A DNA stretch of 64,000 bases from Moringa oleifera. Its lineage: Eukaryota; Streptophyta; Magnoliopsida; Brassicales; Moringaceae. A program made the translations under genes and the position numbers. Where the stretch lies: assembly GCA_021397835.1 (NCBI GenBank), contig JAJFZO010000394.1, forward strand, positions 675,895 to 739,894, written 5' to 3'. The notes under the pieces were generated by a model. That model was not told the DNA's origin, did not search any database, and saw only the letters and a program-made list of their open reading frames with translations. Below, one piece after another: positions 1-11,289 of the stretch (the first letter of the stretch is position 1; each line of letters begins with the position of its first letter).

Positions 1-1315
1 CTTTAAATTTTGAAGGTTTAAAGGATAGATAGGCCATGCTTTCATAGTTTGTATTCATACTGGAAATTAGAATCAAATGAGCTTTTACTTTTTTATTCCA
101 CATGAGATTTCAGTTCTCGTGGAGCTCATCTTAGGACACCTACATTATCTTTTAATAGATGTGCGGCCCTAGCCAATCTCCCCACTTGACATTAGTTTTT
201 GCATGGATTAGCCAACCAAGGCTAGCCTTGGGTCCAAAAAGAGTGGCGATGCCTTGCATCCAATTCATGGAATAGGTAATTAAAATAACATTAAAAAGTA
301 GTGGTATTTTACTCTCATTATTTTTGACTCCCACTTATCCTACACCTCTCAAAGTCATTCCATAAAGTCTGACTAGAGTCAAGCTCAATAGAGTCTTTTT
401 TCTTCATTGATTCTACCAAGCGTGTTCCCTTAATTGTGGTTTTGGTGGATAGTAGATGGGGATAGTGGGAATCTCACTTATCCATTCATGGACATCACTA
501 ATTAGATGACGAGACATTTGGCTAACTTGAGAGAGTCATAGTTACTATAGCCTTTTACCTGCGTTTGGTTGAATTTTTTCACTTTTGCATTTAGAGCACT
601 GGGTGGAAATCACATTGCTTGAGCATCCGTAGGTAGCACCGCACTGCTTTGTTTTAATTAAATAATCAAATTTCCCTTGTTCGTACCAGTTCTCAATTGG
701 CTGTTCGACGCCCGGGGAAGGCCCTCGAACAAGCTGTGGGAATAACTCGAGCAGTCCACTAATCATCGACAGGCTTCGAATTGGGATTCTCATGCCCCGC
801 CCTTTGAGCCAATGCTTTTCCTGAGGTTACAAATCCATTTTGTTGACTTCCTTTGCTTACATTATTCCATCGGCCAAAGGCTATTCACTTTAGAGACTTG
901 ATGCAATTATGAGTACGATCGAGAGTGGGGGGCACTCGGTGCATCGAATTTTCAAGGATCGTCGAGGGCATATTAGACACCACACAACGTGCAGTACTCT
1001 TCCAACCACTAGATCCAACCTCCAGCTGAGCTGTTTCTAGCGTAGGCAAGCTGTTAAATAGAAAAAATAACTCTTCTTAGGGCCCTCACTAATATCTTTA
1101 GACTTGCAAATGTTACCATTAGCCGTCACGTCCTGGGTCTAAAATTTTAACCAAATCTCCTTTCGAAGGTCTCACTAAGGTGTTACCTAATAGGCTTAAT
1201 TCCCTTGTCTTTTAGGATCAATTAACCCATGTTAAAGTGCCATTCAAATAGAAACTTTCCCTTCTTATGGCTTACTTACGTGGGCAGGCTAAGCCTCGCA
1301 CTCATGTCATCCCTA
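1..1315 (-). pseudogene. 25S rRNA pseudogene, central part
   Basis: Read on the minus strand this follows plant 25S rRNA from the region of the conserved antisense stretch 'ctaaaggatcgataggcc' (here 'gtttaaaggatagatagg', near 16) through the block near 690-720 ('gctgttcgacgcccgggg') to about 1272. The last 40 bases are a weaker match. Both natural ends are missing. The left side runs out of the window and the right side joins spacer sequence at about 1318. Many substitutions are transitions at former CG sites. A functional large-subunit rRNA is excluded by the truncation and by changes in invariant helices. Short reading frames in this stretch are accidental. Confidence 0.93.
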
Positions 1316-1317
1316 CT

Positions 1318-2318
1318 GTTGAAAATTCATTTTCACTAAAAGGAAACATCAATATGTCTAAGCCATCACAATGGTTCTAAAAAATTATTTACAAGAAGTT
1401 TTGAGTTAAAATTTAGCATATATTAGAGAATAATCAAATCTACTAATTTAAACAATTTAAGAATTTTTTAAGAATCTAATTTTTTTATGAATTTTATATA
1501 GTCAAAAAATCAAAAAATGATGAACAAAGCCCGTGAGCAGGAATGCTTTCAAATCTGAGGGGTGGACTCCTAAAGAATTACATGATATATTTTTGTCATT
1601 TTTGGAGCGATTCAACAATTAAAAGACTATGAATTTGCAAAAAGTTCAGAGTTAGGCATTACGGCCAGCACGTTAGTGCAAAGTTGCCTCTAGGTGACCA
1701 AAGGTGCATGCATGCTGCCTCGTCCACTCATGGTGGCCCTAAAGTAAACACAATTTAGGGCCATGGTCTAACCCAGCTAGCGCATGAAATCAACACCCCT
1801 AGCTCGTGCAATGCCTCATAGCATGCTTGCAAAGGCCGCTCTTAGCTTGGCTGGCGTGTCTTAGCTGTAACACGCTAGGCCTTATGCCCATGGCGTGCCT
1901 ACTAGGCATAGTAGTGGCTAGCCTTCATGTTGTTGGACTAGGTGACATGGCACTCATGGCACGCTTTCTGGGCACACGATCGAAGGATGTAACGATAAGG
2001 GGTTGGCTCGCGTGGGCCTCTTTTGGCTTCGCTGGCAACTTGTGCCATAACACGCTGGGCCTTGTGCCCATGCCATGTGTGCTGGGTTTTCCATGCCTAA
2101 CGATTATCCATGTTGGTGGTGGAGAATGCATAGCCTATGAACGCCTAGCAAGCAAATGGGCTCCTCTTTCATAAAGAGCCTTAAATAAAAATTCGAAACA
2201 TCAATATTTCGAAGCTGTCATAATAGGTCTAAAAAATTATTTACAATGAGTTTTATGTTAAAATCTTACGCATATGTAAAGAACAATCAGACTTATGAAC
2301 GTTCATAAGTCAGCTAAT
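1318..2318 (-). repeat. rDNA intergenic spacer: AT-rich module, GC-rich module, partial AT-rich module
   Basis: The AT-rich module at 1318-1660 is the reverse complement of the module repeated at 53275-53640 and 56550-64000. Shared landmarks are 'ttacaagaagttttgagtt' and the tract around 1590 matching 'aaatcatgcaattcattagg' in reverse. The GC-rich part at 1660-2175 contains about two copies of the ~180-bp spacer repeat. A second, shortened AT-rich module (2178-2318) then runs into 18S. The 122-codon open frame at 1806-2174 lies wholly in this spacer and has no coding support. Confidence 0.85.
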
Positions 2319-2320
2319 TC

Positions 2321-2456
2321 TCGTCGTACCACTACCTCCTCGTGTCAGGATTGAGTAATTGGCATGCCTACTGCCTTTCTTGGATGTGGTCGCCATTTCT
2401 CAAGCTCCCTCTCTAGATTCGAACCCTAATTCTCCATCACCCATCACCACTATAAT
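2321..2456 (-). pseudogene. 18S rRNA pseudogene, 5' domain piece (part 1, split by insertion)
   Basis: Antisense 18S sequence runs from 'actacctcctcgtgtcagga' (about 2327) through 'cctttcttggatgtgg' and 'cgaaccctaattctccatca'. It continues after an 844-bp interruption at 3301. The break falls about 300 nt from the 5' end of 18S. The start at about 2321 is a rearrangement junction with spacer sequence, because the rest of 18S is missing. Confidence 0.93.
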
Positions 2457-3300
2457 ATGTGTCACATGGTTGTGATCTATGACTAACTTCTCATCGAGTG
2501 ATGGCACTAGTGACGCCAAACTCGTTAGCTAATTCTCTTTGCATGCACATAATATTGAGTATGCTCAATATAAAAACCCATACACACACATAAGAGAGAG
2601 TAAAAGAGAGAGTCATTAATAATTCTGGGAACCAATCCTAACCTTTTCATTCATGAAAAAGAAAATTACAACTTAAACGTAGTAAGACATCACACACTTA
2701 TTGATGACTCTGCCCATAAAATAAATAAGCTATAAAACATAGTAGTTGACACCAACGCAAAGTTAGCCAAGCATGTAGCCTTCGCTTTAGCTTTCTATGA
2801 TAGATGTCCTAACTTTTTGCAACTGCCATTAATTTTTGGCAACTAGAGCCAATCATCGCCAATTGTTATCAATCGCATGGGCTAAGTCATCTAAACACAC
2901 ACCAAGTTGGGTGCTCGCACTTGCACCAACTTGGTGCCAATACGAGCCAATATTTATTGCTTGCAAGTGTTCTGCTCGTTCGCTTGCTAATTGCCATGCA
3001 TGCATGTACAATCCCCTTAAGCCATCTCCTGTGACCAATGCATCATGGACTTGCCAAACACCCCTAGACAAGTTGGCTACTCCTTTGAGTAGCACTAGTC
3101 ATGTGCTAGCACCCACTCATGATGCTACCTATAGCATTAGTTAGGCTGAGAAATCGATGAGCACCATGCCATATGTTCACCATGCCACCATACCACCCAT
3201 AGCTTATTGATATCACCTTGCTATCGCATGCCTAGTTTCACGCTTCCTTAGCTTGGCATGAGGCAAGGTTCACCCATACCCACAAGTCATGGGTTGGCAG
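2457..3300. other. 0.84-kb unidentified insertion in 18S pseudogene (copy 1)
   Basis: Sequence unrelated to 18S interrupts the gene between 'caccactataatatgt' and 'tatgcaattgccctacc'. A diverged second copy lies at 12044-12785 at the same 18S position. The other two 18S copies that span this position (near 10215 and 23890) are uninterrupted. It contains a TATA-like 'atataaaaaccca' near 2569 and low-complexity ca/ga runs. Possible short target duplications flank it ('tatgt' and 'tatgc'), but no terminal inverted repeats are clear. It may be a solo LTR or a small non-autonomous transposon. No protein domain was recognised, and the open frame at 2836-3144 is not convincing. Confidence 0.6.
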
Positions 3301-3626
3301 TATGCAATTGCCCTACCTTCAAAAGTTAATAGCATAGAAATTTGAATGATATATCACTGGTACAATGGCTTTGTTATCCATCAAGTTATCATGATTCATC
3401 AAAGAAATGGGCAAAGTCTGCATCGACTTTTTATCTAATAAATGCATCTCTTCCAAAAATTAGGGTTTATTGCACGTATTAACTCTAAAATTACTATGGT
3501 TATTTGAGTAGTAGGTACCATCAAACAAATTGAGCCATCAGTTTCACAATGTGAATTAGTTCATACGTACACATGCGTGGCTTAATATTTGAGACAAGTA
3601 TATGACTACGTGCTAGATCAACCAAG
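3301..3626 (-). pseudogene. 18S rRNA pseudogene, 5' end (part 2)
   Basis: Antisense 18S resumes after the insertion and runs to the 5' terminus. Landmarks are 'ttttatctaataaatgcatc' (about 3430), 'gtaggtaccatcaaacaaa' and the mature 5' end at 'agatcaaccaag' (3614-3625; consensus GGATCAACCAGG on this strand). About 40 bases of the conserved stretch around TATAACTGATTTAATGAGCC are compressed by a deletion near 3530. Confidence 0.93.
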
Positions 3627-3760
3627 TCGCATCCTTCAAGACACTACGCCAATAATGACCAAAGCAAGCCAGAAGGCTTGCCACGGCCAAAGTTATCATT
3701 TTCATCATTCAAAATCGATGGGACATGGGACAAATGCTTTCTACATGCCTATGCTAAGTG
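3627..3760 (-). other. Promoter-proximal 5' ETS fragment
   Basis: The segment directly upstream of the 18S 5' end in rDNA orientation ('catccttcaagacactac', 'aaatcgatgggacatgggac'). It matches 10559-10700 and 24226-24330, and in reverse 49160-49320 and 55690-55835, so it is a conserved external transcribed spacer. It is truncated at about 3745, where ETS repeats begin. Confidence 0.8.
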
Positions 3761-4745
3761 TGTGGCTCATTTGATGCAAATGGTTGATGATTGTGTCATT
3801 AATCCCATTATACAAAGAGTCTGCCTTAGCAAGTTTTAGTGTTGGGTCGACCCTTGTGTCCGCAGCCCTAAGGACCTGGACAAAGTACTCCACATGCTCA
3901 AAAATCCCAAAATGCATAGGCCCTTTATATGGCATGCATCATTATCAACTTTGATGCCTAAATCATCAAACTTCAATAGCGAGGGATGAGTTTTCAATAG
4001 CTAGGGACATTGATGAGGCGTTGGCAGCAATGGTGTCACGCCATGCCTAGGTTGAATGTGTGGCTCACTCGATGGTAACAACCAATGATCATGACATAGC
4101 ATTGCGCAAATAGTTTGCCTTGGTAGATTTAAGAGTTGGGATCAACCCATGCGTTTCTCGCCTTGAGGGCTTGCGGCAAAGCACTCTGCATCCATCAAAA
4201 TCCTTCAATGAGTAAGCCCTCGTGGAGGATGCATCATCATTAATTTGTTGCCCACATCGTCAAGCTTTAATTGCAAGGGACAAGTTTTCAATAGTAAAGG
4301 GCATCAATGAGGCCTTAACAACAAGGGTATCACACCATGCCCAGGCTGAGCATGTGGCTTGCTCGATGCTAATGAGGCCGATGATCATGTTGTCGATTGC
4401 ATTGCATAAAGAGTTCGCTTTGGCATGCTTAAGCATTAGGATCAACCCTTCCATTTGCAACCTTGAGGGCCTATAGCATGCTTAAAAATCCCTAAGCGAA
4501 TAGACCCTCATATAGGATGCATCATCATTAACTTTGTTGACCATAGAAGGGAAAAGTTTTCAATAGCAAGGGACATTTATGAGGCCTTGGTAGTAAGGGC
4601 ATCACACTATGCCCAGGCTGAGCGTGTGGCTCATTTGATATTAATGACCAACGATCATGTCATTGATCACACTGCACAAAGACTTTGCTTTGACATACTT
4701 GAGCATAGAGATCAACACCGACATCTGTCGCCTTGAGGGCCTGTA
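3745..4745 (-). repeat. 5' ETS tandem repeat, ~290 bp, about 3.5 copies
   Basis: The landmark 'gtgtggctca' (or close variants) recurs near 3760, 4060, 4351 and 4623, giving a period of about 270-300 bp. Each unit holds a former core reading, in rDNA sense, 'gatgcatcctatatgagggt' or a variant (3918-3930, about 4213, 4501-4515). The same repeat occurs in sense at 53770-55270. Short open frames at 4222-4476 and 4260-4460 fall inside repeat units and are not genes. Confidence 0.8.
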
Positions 4746-6600
4746 ACAAAGCACTTTGCCGCCTTGGGGGCCTTACCTGCTGAGGGTAGCCATGGCTTGC
4801 CTCTTATGCCCTTAGATAGGTGATGCAATACTCTTAACACTTTTGTTAGCACATGATTGAAGGATGTAGCAGATGAAGGGCTGGCTTACGTAGGCACTAT
4901 TAGCTTGCCTGGGATGGTAGGTGCCATAGAAAGCTAGGCCTTACAACCATGCCTTGCTTTCTAGAGGCAGCCATGGCTTGCCCTCTGTGCCCTTGTATTA
5001 GCAACGCCACTCTCATAGCATTCTTCTTAGGCATACAATTGAGGGACGTAGTGATGAAGGGCTAGCTTGCATGGGGTTCTCTCGACTTGGCTGGTGCGCC
5101 TTATGTTACAGCATGCTAGGCCTTGCACCTATACCTTGCTTACTCGGGTCAACCATGCTTTTGGATCAGGTGACATGACTATCATCGTACACTCACTAGG
5201 AACACAACTAAGGTATATAATAACGAAGGGCTCGCTCTTATAAGGCACTCTTGGCTTAGATGGTGCAACCTATGTCGAAGCATGCTAGGCCTTAGGCCTA
5301 TGGCTTGCTAACTCAAGGCAGCAATGGCTTGCCTCCCATATCCTTGGACCAAGAGACATGACGCTTATGGCACCTCATCGGGCACACGATCAAGGGACTT
5401 AGTGATGAGAGGCTAGCTTACACGGGGCGCTATTGGCTTCATAAATGCTCTTTATGCTACTGCATGCTAGGCCTTGCCCCTTTGGCATGCCTATTCGGGG
5501 CAGCCTTAGCTTACCTCTCATGGCCTTGGACTAGGTGGCATGGCACTCATCTCACGCTTGCTAGTACATAATTGAGGGACATAGTGACGAGGGGTTGGCT
5601 TTTGTAACGCACTTTTAGCTTGTTTGATGTGCTTCGTGCTACGTCGAGCCTTCACATGTTATGCCTTCTAAGGGCAGCCATGGTTTCCTATCATGCCTTA
5701 GACCATGTGATTAAGAGACGTAGCGATGATGGACTAGCTTGCGTGGGGCACTTTCAGCTTAGCTTAGCTTATGCAGCTTGTGCCGTAGCATATTAGGCCT
5801 TGCACCCATGTAATTCTTTTAGGAGGCAGCCTTGGCCTGCCTCTCGTGCCCTTGGACCTTGATGTAGCACTCATGGCATACTCACTGGCCATATAATCGA
5901 GGGACATAATGATGAGGGGCTGGCTCTTGCAGGGTGTCCATAGCTAGGCTAGGGCATCTACTGTCGTACCATGCTAGGCCTTGCGCCCATGCCATGGCTA
6001 CTAGGGACAGCCTTGGATTTTCTCCCATGCCCTTAGACTAGGCAACATGGTTCTCATGGCATTCTCCTTAGACATAAGATCTAGGGACGTAGTGACTAGG
6101 GGTTGGCTCACATGGGATGCTCTCAGCTTGTGTTGTGCCACAACATGCCATGCTTGCTCGGGGCAACTGTGGCTTACCTCTCATGCCCTTGGACTAGGCA
6201 ATGGGGAGCTCATGGCACGGTCGTTGGGCATACGATCGAGGGTCAAGCCAATGAGGGGCTGGCTCGCATGGGATGCTATTGCTTTGGCTAGCACGCGTTT
6301 GAGCCATGGCATGTTAGGCCTTACGCCCATGTTGTGCCTATTAGGGGTAGCTTTGGTTTACCTCATGTGCCCTTGAACTAGGTTACACATCGCTTTTTGG
6401 CATTATCATTGGGCACACAATTAAAGAACATAGAGACGACGTGCTAGCTCATGTTGGCACTTTTGGCTTGGCTAGCACCCCTTGTTCTGTAGCATGTTGG
6501 ACATTACGCCCATACTGTGATTGTTTGGGGCAGCTATGGCATTCTTCCTATGCCCTTTGGTATTGTGCTTGTGGCACCCTTGTTCGCACATACCTGAGGG
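4745..6600 (-). repeat. ~180-bp rDNA spacer repeat array, about 10 copies
   Basis: A tandem array with landmarks 'gggcacacgatcgagggac', 'aggccttgcgcccatgcc' and 'ggcttgcctctcatgccctt'. Two neighbouring landmark positions (about 5388 and 5571) give a period near 183 bp. Copies differ from one another at many sites. The array ends exactly where 25S begins, which places it just downstream of the 25S 3' end in rDNA orientation, where plant spacers often carry subrepeats. The frames at 6047-6376 and 6441-6680 are chance frames within the repeat. Confidence 0.85.
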
Positions 6601-8228
6601 AATACGGTGACGACGGACAAATTTATGTTATTTTCTTTAGAGTAACACTTGGTTCCCCAAGTTTACTAGATATTATTTGAAGTGTTTTGCAAGGGTCTTT
6701 ATTTCAAGGGTCAAGCTCAGACATCCTTGCATCGGTGGTCCTAAATAAAGGGACAATTGTTGTTGAGGCAAGGGAGAGGGTTAGATCGGAGTGACAAAGT
6801 TTTGAATCTTAGTGGATCATGGCAGTAAAGCCACTCCACCGCTTACATTACCGTGTCACCTATTTAAGTTGTTTGTAAACAATTCTACCCACTGCATCAT
6901 GGGAATCATAATTTAAGACAGCCCGCAAGGCTCTTCCACCACATGGGTTTGGTCAATGACTCATGCGTTTGGGCGCCCGAAAGCCCTTACTGCCAGTTAG
7001 TAATCAACTAATACATGCATGCATAACTTCTAGCTCAGATTTTGGCTTAAAAACATTCAGTCAAAGTTCAGCGCGTTGTAGCTTTGCTCCATTTGCTTTT
7101 CAACCAAGTGTGATGACCAATTATACAATCAATGGTTGTTCTAGTACTAGGTTGAATTACTATCATGACGTGACCATTAGTAGGATAAAACTAACTTGTC
7201 TCATGATGGTCTAAACGCAACTCATGTTCCCTATTAGTGGGTGAATAATCGAACACTTGGTAAATTCTGCATCACAATGATAGAAAGAGCTGATGTCCAA
7301 GGATGAAAAAGTAATGTCACTATGAACACTTTGTGCCACAAGCCAATTATACATGCGGTAACTTTTTTGACACCTCTAGCTTTGAATTTTGAAGATCTAA
7401 GGGATTGGTAGGCCGTCCTTTCACAGTTTGTATTTATACTTGAAATCAGAATCAAATAAGTTTTTACCTTTTTTTTTTTCCATGCAAGATTTCTATTCTT
7501 ATTGAGATCATCTTAGTATACTTGTGTTATCTTTTAACACATGTGCCACCCTAGACAAACTCCCTACTTGATAATGTCGTGTGCTTGGATTGGCCAGTGA
7601 AGGTTGACCTTAAGTTCAAAAAGAGAAGTGATACCTTGCCTCTAATTCATGAAATATGTAAAATAATGTTAAAAGTAGTGGTTTCCATGAACTTGTCAAA
7701 GGCTCAAGCTTGGGCCACCATCACTATCCGTATCAGTTTGCACCTTGAGTCGATCGACGAATCAGCTCATGACCATTCCACATCCGATAGAGGTGCATCA
7801 TCGACTCCCATTGGGTTCCTTCTTGACAATTAAAAGCACTCTTTGACTTTCTTTTAGAGTTCCTTTCATCTTTCCCTCATTGTACTTGTTCACTATCAGT
7901 CTCTCACTTGTATTTAGCATTCTATAAAATTTGTCACCCAATTATGACTACATTCACAAACAATCTAACTCATCAAAAGTGCCTTTTAGTATGACAAGGC
8001 TGGAGCAAGAAGGGTTCTTACCCTCTCTGACACACCTTTCATAGGGATTTGGGCCCTGATTTGCCATTAAGGACGCTTCTCTATACTACAATTCAAGCAC
8101 CAAGGGTGCTGGATTTTCAAGCTAGGCTTTTCTATGTTAACTCACCGTTACTAGAGGAATCCTTATTAGTTTTTTTTCCTTCAGTTGTTGATATGCTTAA
8201 ACTCAGTATGTGATCTCGTCTGGTAATG
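6600..8228 (-). pseudogene. 25S rRNA pseudogene with large internal deletion
   Basis: The minus strand carries the 25S 3' end ('gacgacggacaaatttatg', 6608), then 'aagggtcaagctc', 'gggacaattgt', the loop region 'tactaggttgaattactat' (about 7146) and 'gacacctctagcttt' (7370), down to 'gttaaaagtagtgg' at about 7680. There it jumps into the 5' domain ('caaaggctcaagcttgggcc'). It then continues through 'cattccacatccgatag' to the mature 5' end 'ttgatatgcttaaactcag' (8188-8206). By comparison with the fuller copy at 26213-29463, about 1.8 kb is missing. The gene is in normal order with 5.8S and 18S to its right. Confidence 0.93.
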
Positions 8229-8409
8229 TTGCATTTTGATCGGTCAATCACAGGCTCACGAGCCACAAGCAAGCAACGCGCGCATGAAGGAGCATGAGGC
8301 TTTTTTTACCACTACAAAGTCATGATGCGACATCGCTCAAAACTCATTTTTAGGCCAACCATGAGCCAAGGGTGCATGGGAGCCAATATCTATCCCATGA
8401 GGCCCATCC
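8229..8409 (-). other. ITS2 remnant
   Basis: Spacer between the 25S 5' end and the 5.8S remnant. It is inferred from position only, because ITS2 is not conserved enough to recognise by motif. It contains G/C runs ('ggataggggggtcggggg', about 8421, at its border with 5.8S). Confidence 0.65.
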
Positions 8410-8576
8410 CCTCCTAAAAAGGATAGGGGGGTCGGGGGTGGTCTGATGGTTTTAGGCATAACATGCATTCAAAGACTCGATGGTTCATGGGATTCTACAA
8501 TTACTACCAAGTATTGCATTTTCCTATGATCTTTCTCGATGCAAAAGCCAAGATATCCATTCTGAAGAATTGTTTT
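8410..8576 (-). pseudogene. 5.8S rRNA pseudogene
   Basis: The antisense sequence contains 'gcattcaaagactcgatggt' (8465-8484; consensus GCGTTCAAAGACTCGATGGT), 'accaagtattgcattt' and 'gcaaaagccaagatatcca', ending at the 5' end near 8576 ('gaattgtttt'). The length of about 165 bp is right for plant 5.8S. The 3' half (8410-8460) is badly eroded. It lies between ITS2 and ITS1 in normal order. Confidence 0.9.
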
Positions 8577-8799
8577 AGACATTTAAGGACGACACGGCCA
8601 CCTACCACGCACAGAGGCGTGCTTATTCATTTGTGTTCCTTGGCTCATCTTGCATTGTATGTTTGTTTTTGCATGTGACAAAGGGCTTAGATGCAAGCCT
8701 GCGCACCCTTGCCATGCAAGAGATAAGGGCTTAAGAGTCCTCCACCACTTGTGCATATGTATCACATGTTCACTGGCCATTTTGCTAAATAAGTTTCGA
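8577..8799 (-). other. ITS1 remnant
   Basis: Spacer between 5.8S and the 18S 3' end, identified by position. The chance frames at 8463-8678 and 8583-8780 straddle 5.8S/ITS1 and are not genes. Confidence 0.65.
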
Positions 8800-10558
8800 C
8801 AATGATCCTTTTACAAGTTCACCTACAGAAACCTTGTTGCGACTTCTCATTCCTCGAAGTGATAAGGTTTAGTGGAATCTTATGACATCATAAGGGATGA
8901 ACCACCCATGTCACCTTGATCCAAACACTTCACTGAACCATTTAATCCGTAGGAGTGATGAGCGATGTGCGCAAAGGACAAGGATATAGTTAATACGAGC
9001 TGATGACAAACGCTTACTAGGCATTTCTTATTGAAGACCAACAATTGCAATGATCTATTCCCATCACTATGAAATTTGAAAGATTACCTGAGCCTATTGG
9101 CCAAGGCTATAAACTCGTTGAATACATCAATGTAGCACGTGTTGCCTAAAACGTATAAAGGCATCACATACCTATTATTGCCTTAAAATTCGTTAACCTA
9201 AGCAACCATATCCTTTTAAGAAGCTGACCATGGAAGGTCACCTTTATGTAGCTAGGTAGGAAGCTAAAGTCTCATTCGTTAACAAAATCAACTAGACAAA
9301 TCGCTCCACAAACTAAGAATTGCCATTCACTGCCACCCATAAAATCAAGAAGGAGCTTTCAGTTTCTGTTAATCCATGCTAATGTTTGGACTTGTAGGCT
9401 CTAATCTTGGTGGTATCCTGCCATCAATTCCTTTAACTTTGAACCTTGAAACCATACTCCCCCAAGAAGCCAAGGACTATAATTTCTCATAAAGTGCCAC
9501 CAGAGTCTTAAAAGCAACATCCATTGATCCCTGGTTGGCATCATTTATGGTTGAGACTAAAACGATATCTAATCGTCTTTAAGCCCTTAATTTTTATTCT
9601 TCGTTAATGAAAACATCCTTGGCAAATACTTTTGTAGTTGCTCATATTTCACAAATCCAAGAATTTCACCTCTAACTATGAAATATGAATGCCTCTAACT
9701 ATCTCTATTAATCATTACTCCGTTCTTGAAGGCTAATAAAATAGGACCGAAATCTTATGATGTTATCCCAAGCTAATGTATTCAAGTGTATGCTTGCTTT
9801 GAGCACTTTAATTTCTTGAAAGTAATAGCATCGAAGGCATGACTTGGCCAATTAATGCCCAGAGTGCTAGGGATGAGTCAACCATGCACATCGTGAGTGG
9901 ACAGGCCGACCCATCACAATGTCCAACTATAAGCATTTTAAGTGCAATAACTTAAATATATGCCATTAGAGCTGGAATTACCGTGGCTATTGCCACCAGA
10001 CTTGCTCTTCAATGGATCCTCGTTAAGGGATTTAGATTATGCTCATTCCAATTATCAAATTTGAAGAGCTCGGTATTGTTATTTATTGTCACTACCTCCT
10101 CATGTTAGAATTAGGAAATTTACGTGCTTGCTGCCTTTCTTGGATGTGGTAGTTGTTTATCAATCTCCTTCTCCAAAATCAAACCCTAATTCTCTATTAC
10201 GTATCACTGCCATAGTGGGCAAATGTCCTACCATCAAAAGTTGATAAGGTAAAAATTTAAATGATGCGTCATCGACATGATGGCCTTGTGATTCCTAAGT
10301 TATCATGAATCGTCAATGCAATTGGTAAAGCCTATATCGACCTTTTATCTAATAAATGCTTCCCTTCCAAAAGTCGGGGTTTGTTTTAAGTATTAGCTTT
10401 AGAATTACTATGATTTTCTGAGTAGTTGGCACTATCAAATAAACTATGACTGATTTAATGAGTCATTCACAGTTTCACAATCTGAATTAGTTCATACTTA
10501 TGCATGCACAGCTTAAACTTTGAGACAAGTATATCACTGCTACGAGGATCAACGAGAT
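8800..10558 (-). pseudogene. Full-length 18S rRNA pseudogene
   Basis: The most complete small-subunit copy here, about 1.76 kb against a usual 1.8 kb. It runs from the 3' terminus ('aatgatccttttacaagttc', 8801) through 'caacaattgcaatgatctat', 'ggccaaggctataaactcg', 'caattcctttaactttgaac', 'gagctggaattaccgtgg' (about 9968) and 'ttaagggatttagatt' to the 5' end 'gaggatcaacgaga' (10544-10557). The site that carries an insertion at 2457 and 12044 is intact here (about 10215). Many transitions, including changes in nearly invariant universal regions, mark it as non-functional. Confidence 0.95.
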
Positions 10559-11285
10559 AATATCCTTCAAGATGCCATGCCAATAAGGACCAGAGCGTGC
10601 CGCAAGGCTCATTAACACCAAAGCTATCATGATCGTCATTCAAAATTGATGGGACATAGGACAAATGTTTTCGCTTAGATAGTAGATGTTGAGGCCACTC
10701 CTTTGTTATACTTTTCACATTCGAGGGGACGATCAAGCACCCATGCACCAAAGCAATCACATGCTGAAGTAAGCCATGCTAGCAAAATAAGGCCTCGATG
10801 AAGTTTCCATATAAGTTTACGAGGTACATGATGCAAAGACGATTAACTCAATTCATCATATTTTGTTTATGAAGGCATGCGACACAGGGTCCTAATGCCA
10901 ACAAAGGGCTTGGGGTCAAGATGAAGCAACATACTAGCCAATACTTTGATACAAAAGCATGGAGCCTACCAATAAGCATAACAAGATCACCACTCATACG
11001 TAGCACATACAAGTTGGTAGCAGCAACACTAAACAAGTTGCAAGCGACAAGTGAAGGAACTTTCGATCATGTAGGTTATCAAATGTCATCACACTCAAGT
11101 TGTTAAGCGCTAAAACTTTCAATAGAGAGAGCAAATTTTTGATAGCATGGGACATAAATGAGGCCTTCACAGCAGGTGTGTCACTCCGTGCCTAAGCTGA
11201 GCGTATGGCTTGCTCGATGCAAATGGTCGACAATCGTGTCATCGATTGCAACGCTTATGGCTTGCTTTCTATGCCCTGTCATTGT
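10559..11285 (-). other. 5' ETS, promoter-proximal part plus one ETS-repeat fragment
   Basis: The proximal ETS (10559-10900: 'aaaattgatgggacatagga', 'cccatgcaccaaagcaat') and its more distal part (10850-11105) match 24226-24485 and, in reverse, 48770-49322 and 55270-55835. Between 11106 and 11250 there is part of one ~290-bp ETS repeat ('ctgagcgtatggcttgctcg'). Between 11250 and 11285 there is a stub of the ~180-bp spacer repeat, then an abrupt junction with 18S. No genes are seen; the open frames here are short and unsupported. Confidence 0.8.
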
Positions 11286-11289
11286 TCTG

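Noticed and set aside
1806..2174. 122-codon open frame
   Set aside because: Within spacer repeats between 25S and 18S pseudogenes; Cys- and Leu-rich composition comes from 'gccttg'/'tgc' words in the repeat.
2836..3144. 102-codon frame in the 18S insertion
   Set aside because: The counterpart at 12044-12785 does not keep the frame, and no domain is recognised.
2457..3300. Group I intron in 18S
   Set aside because: Insertion point is about 300 nt from the 18S 5' end, not a usual nuclear intron site, and I see no conserved intron core. A covariance search would settle it.
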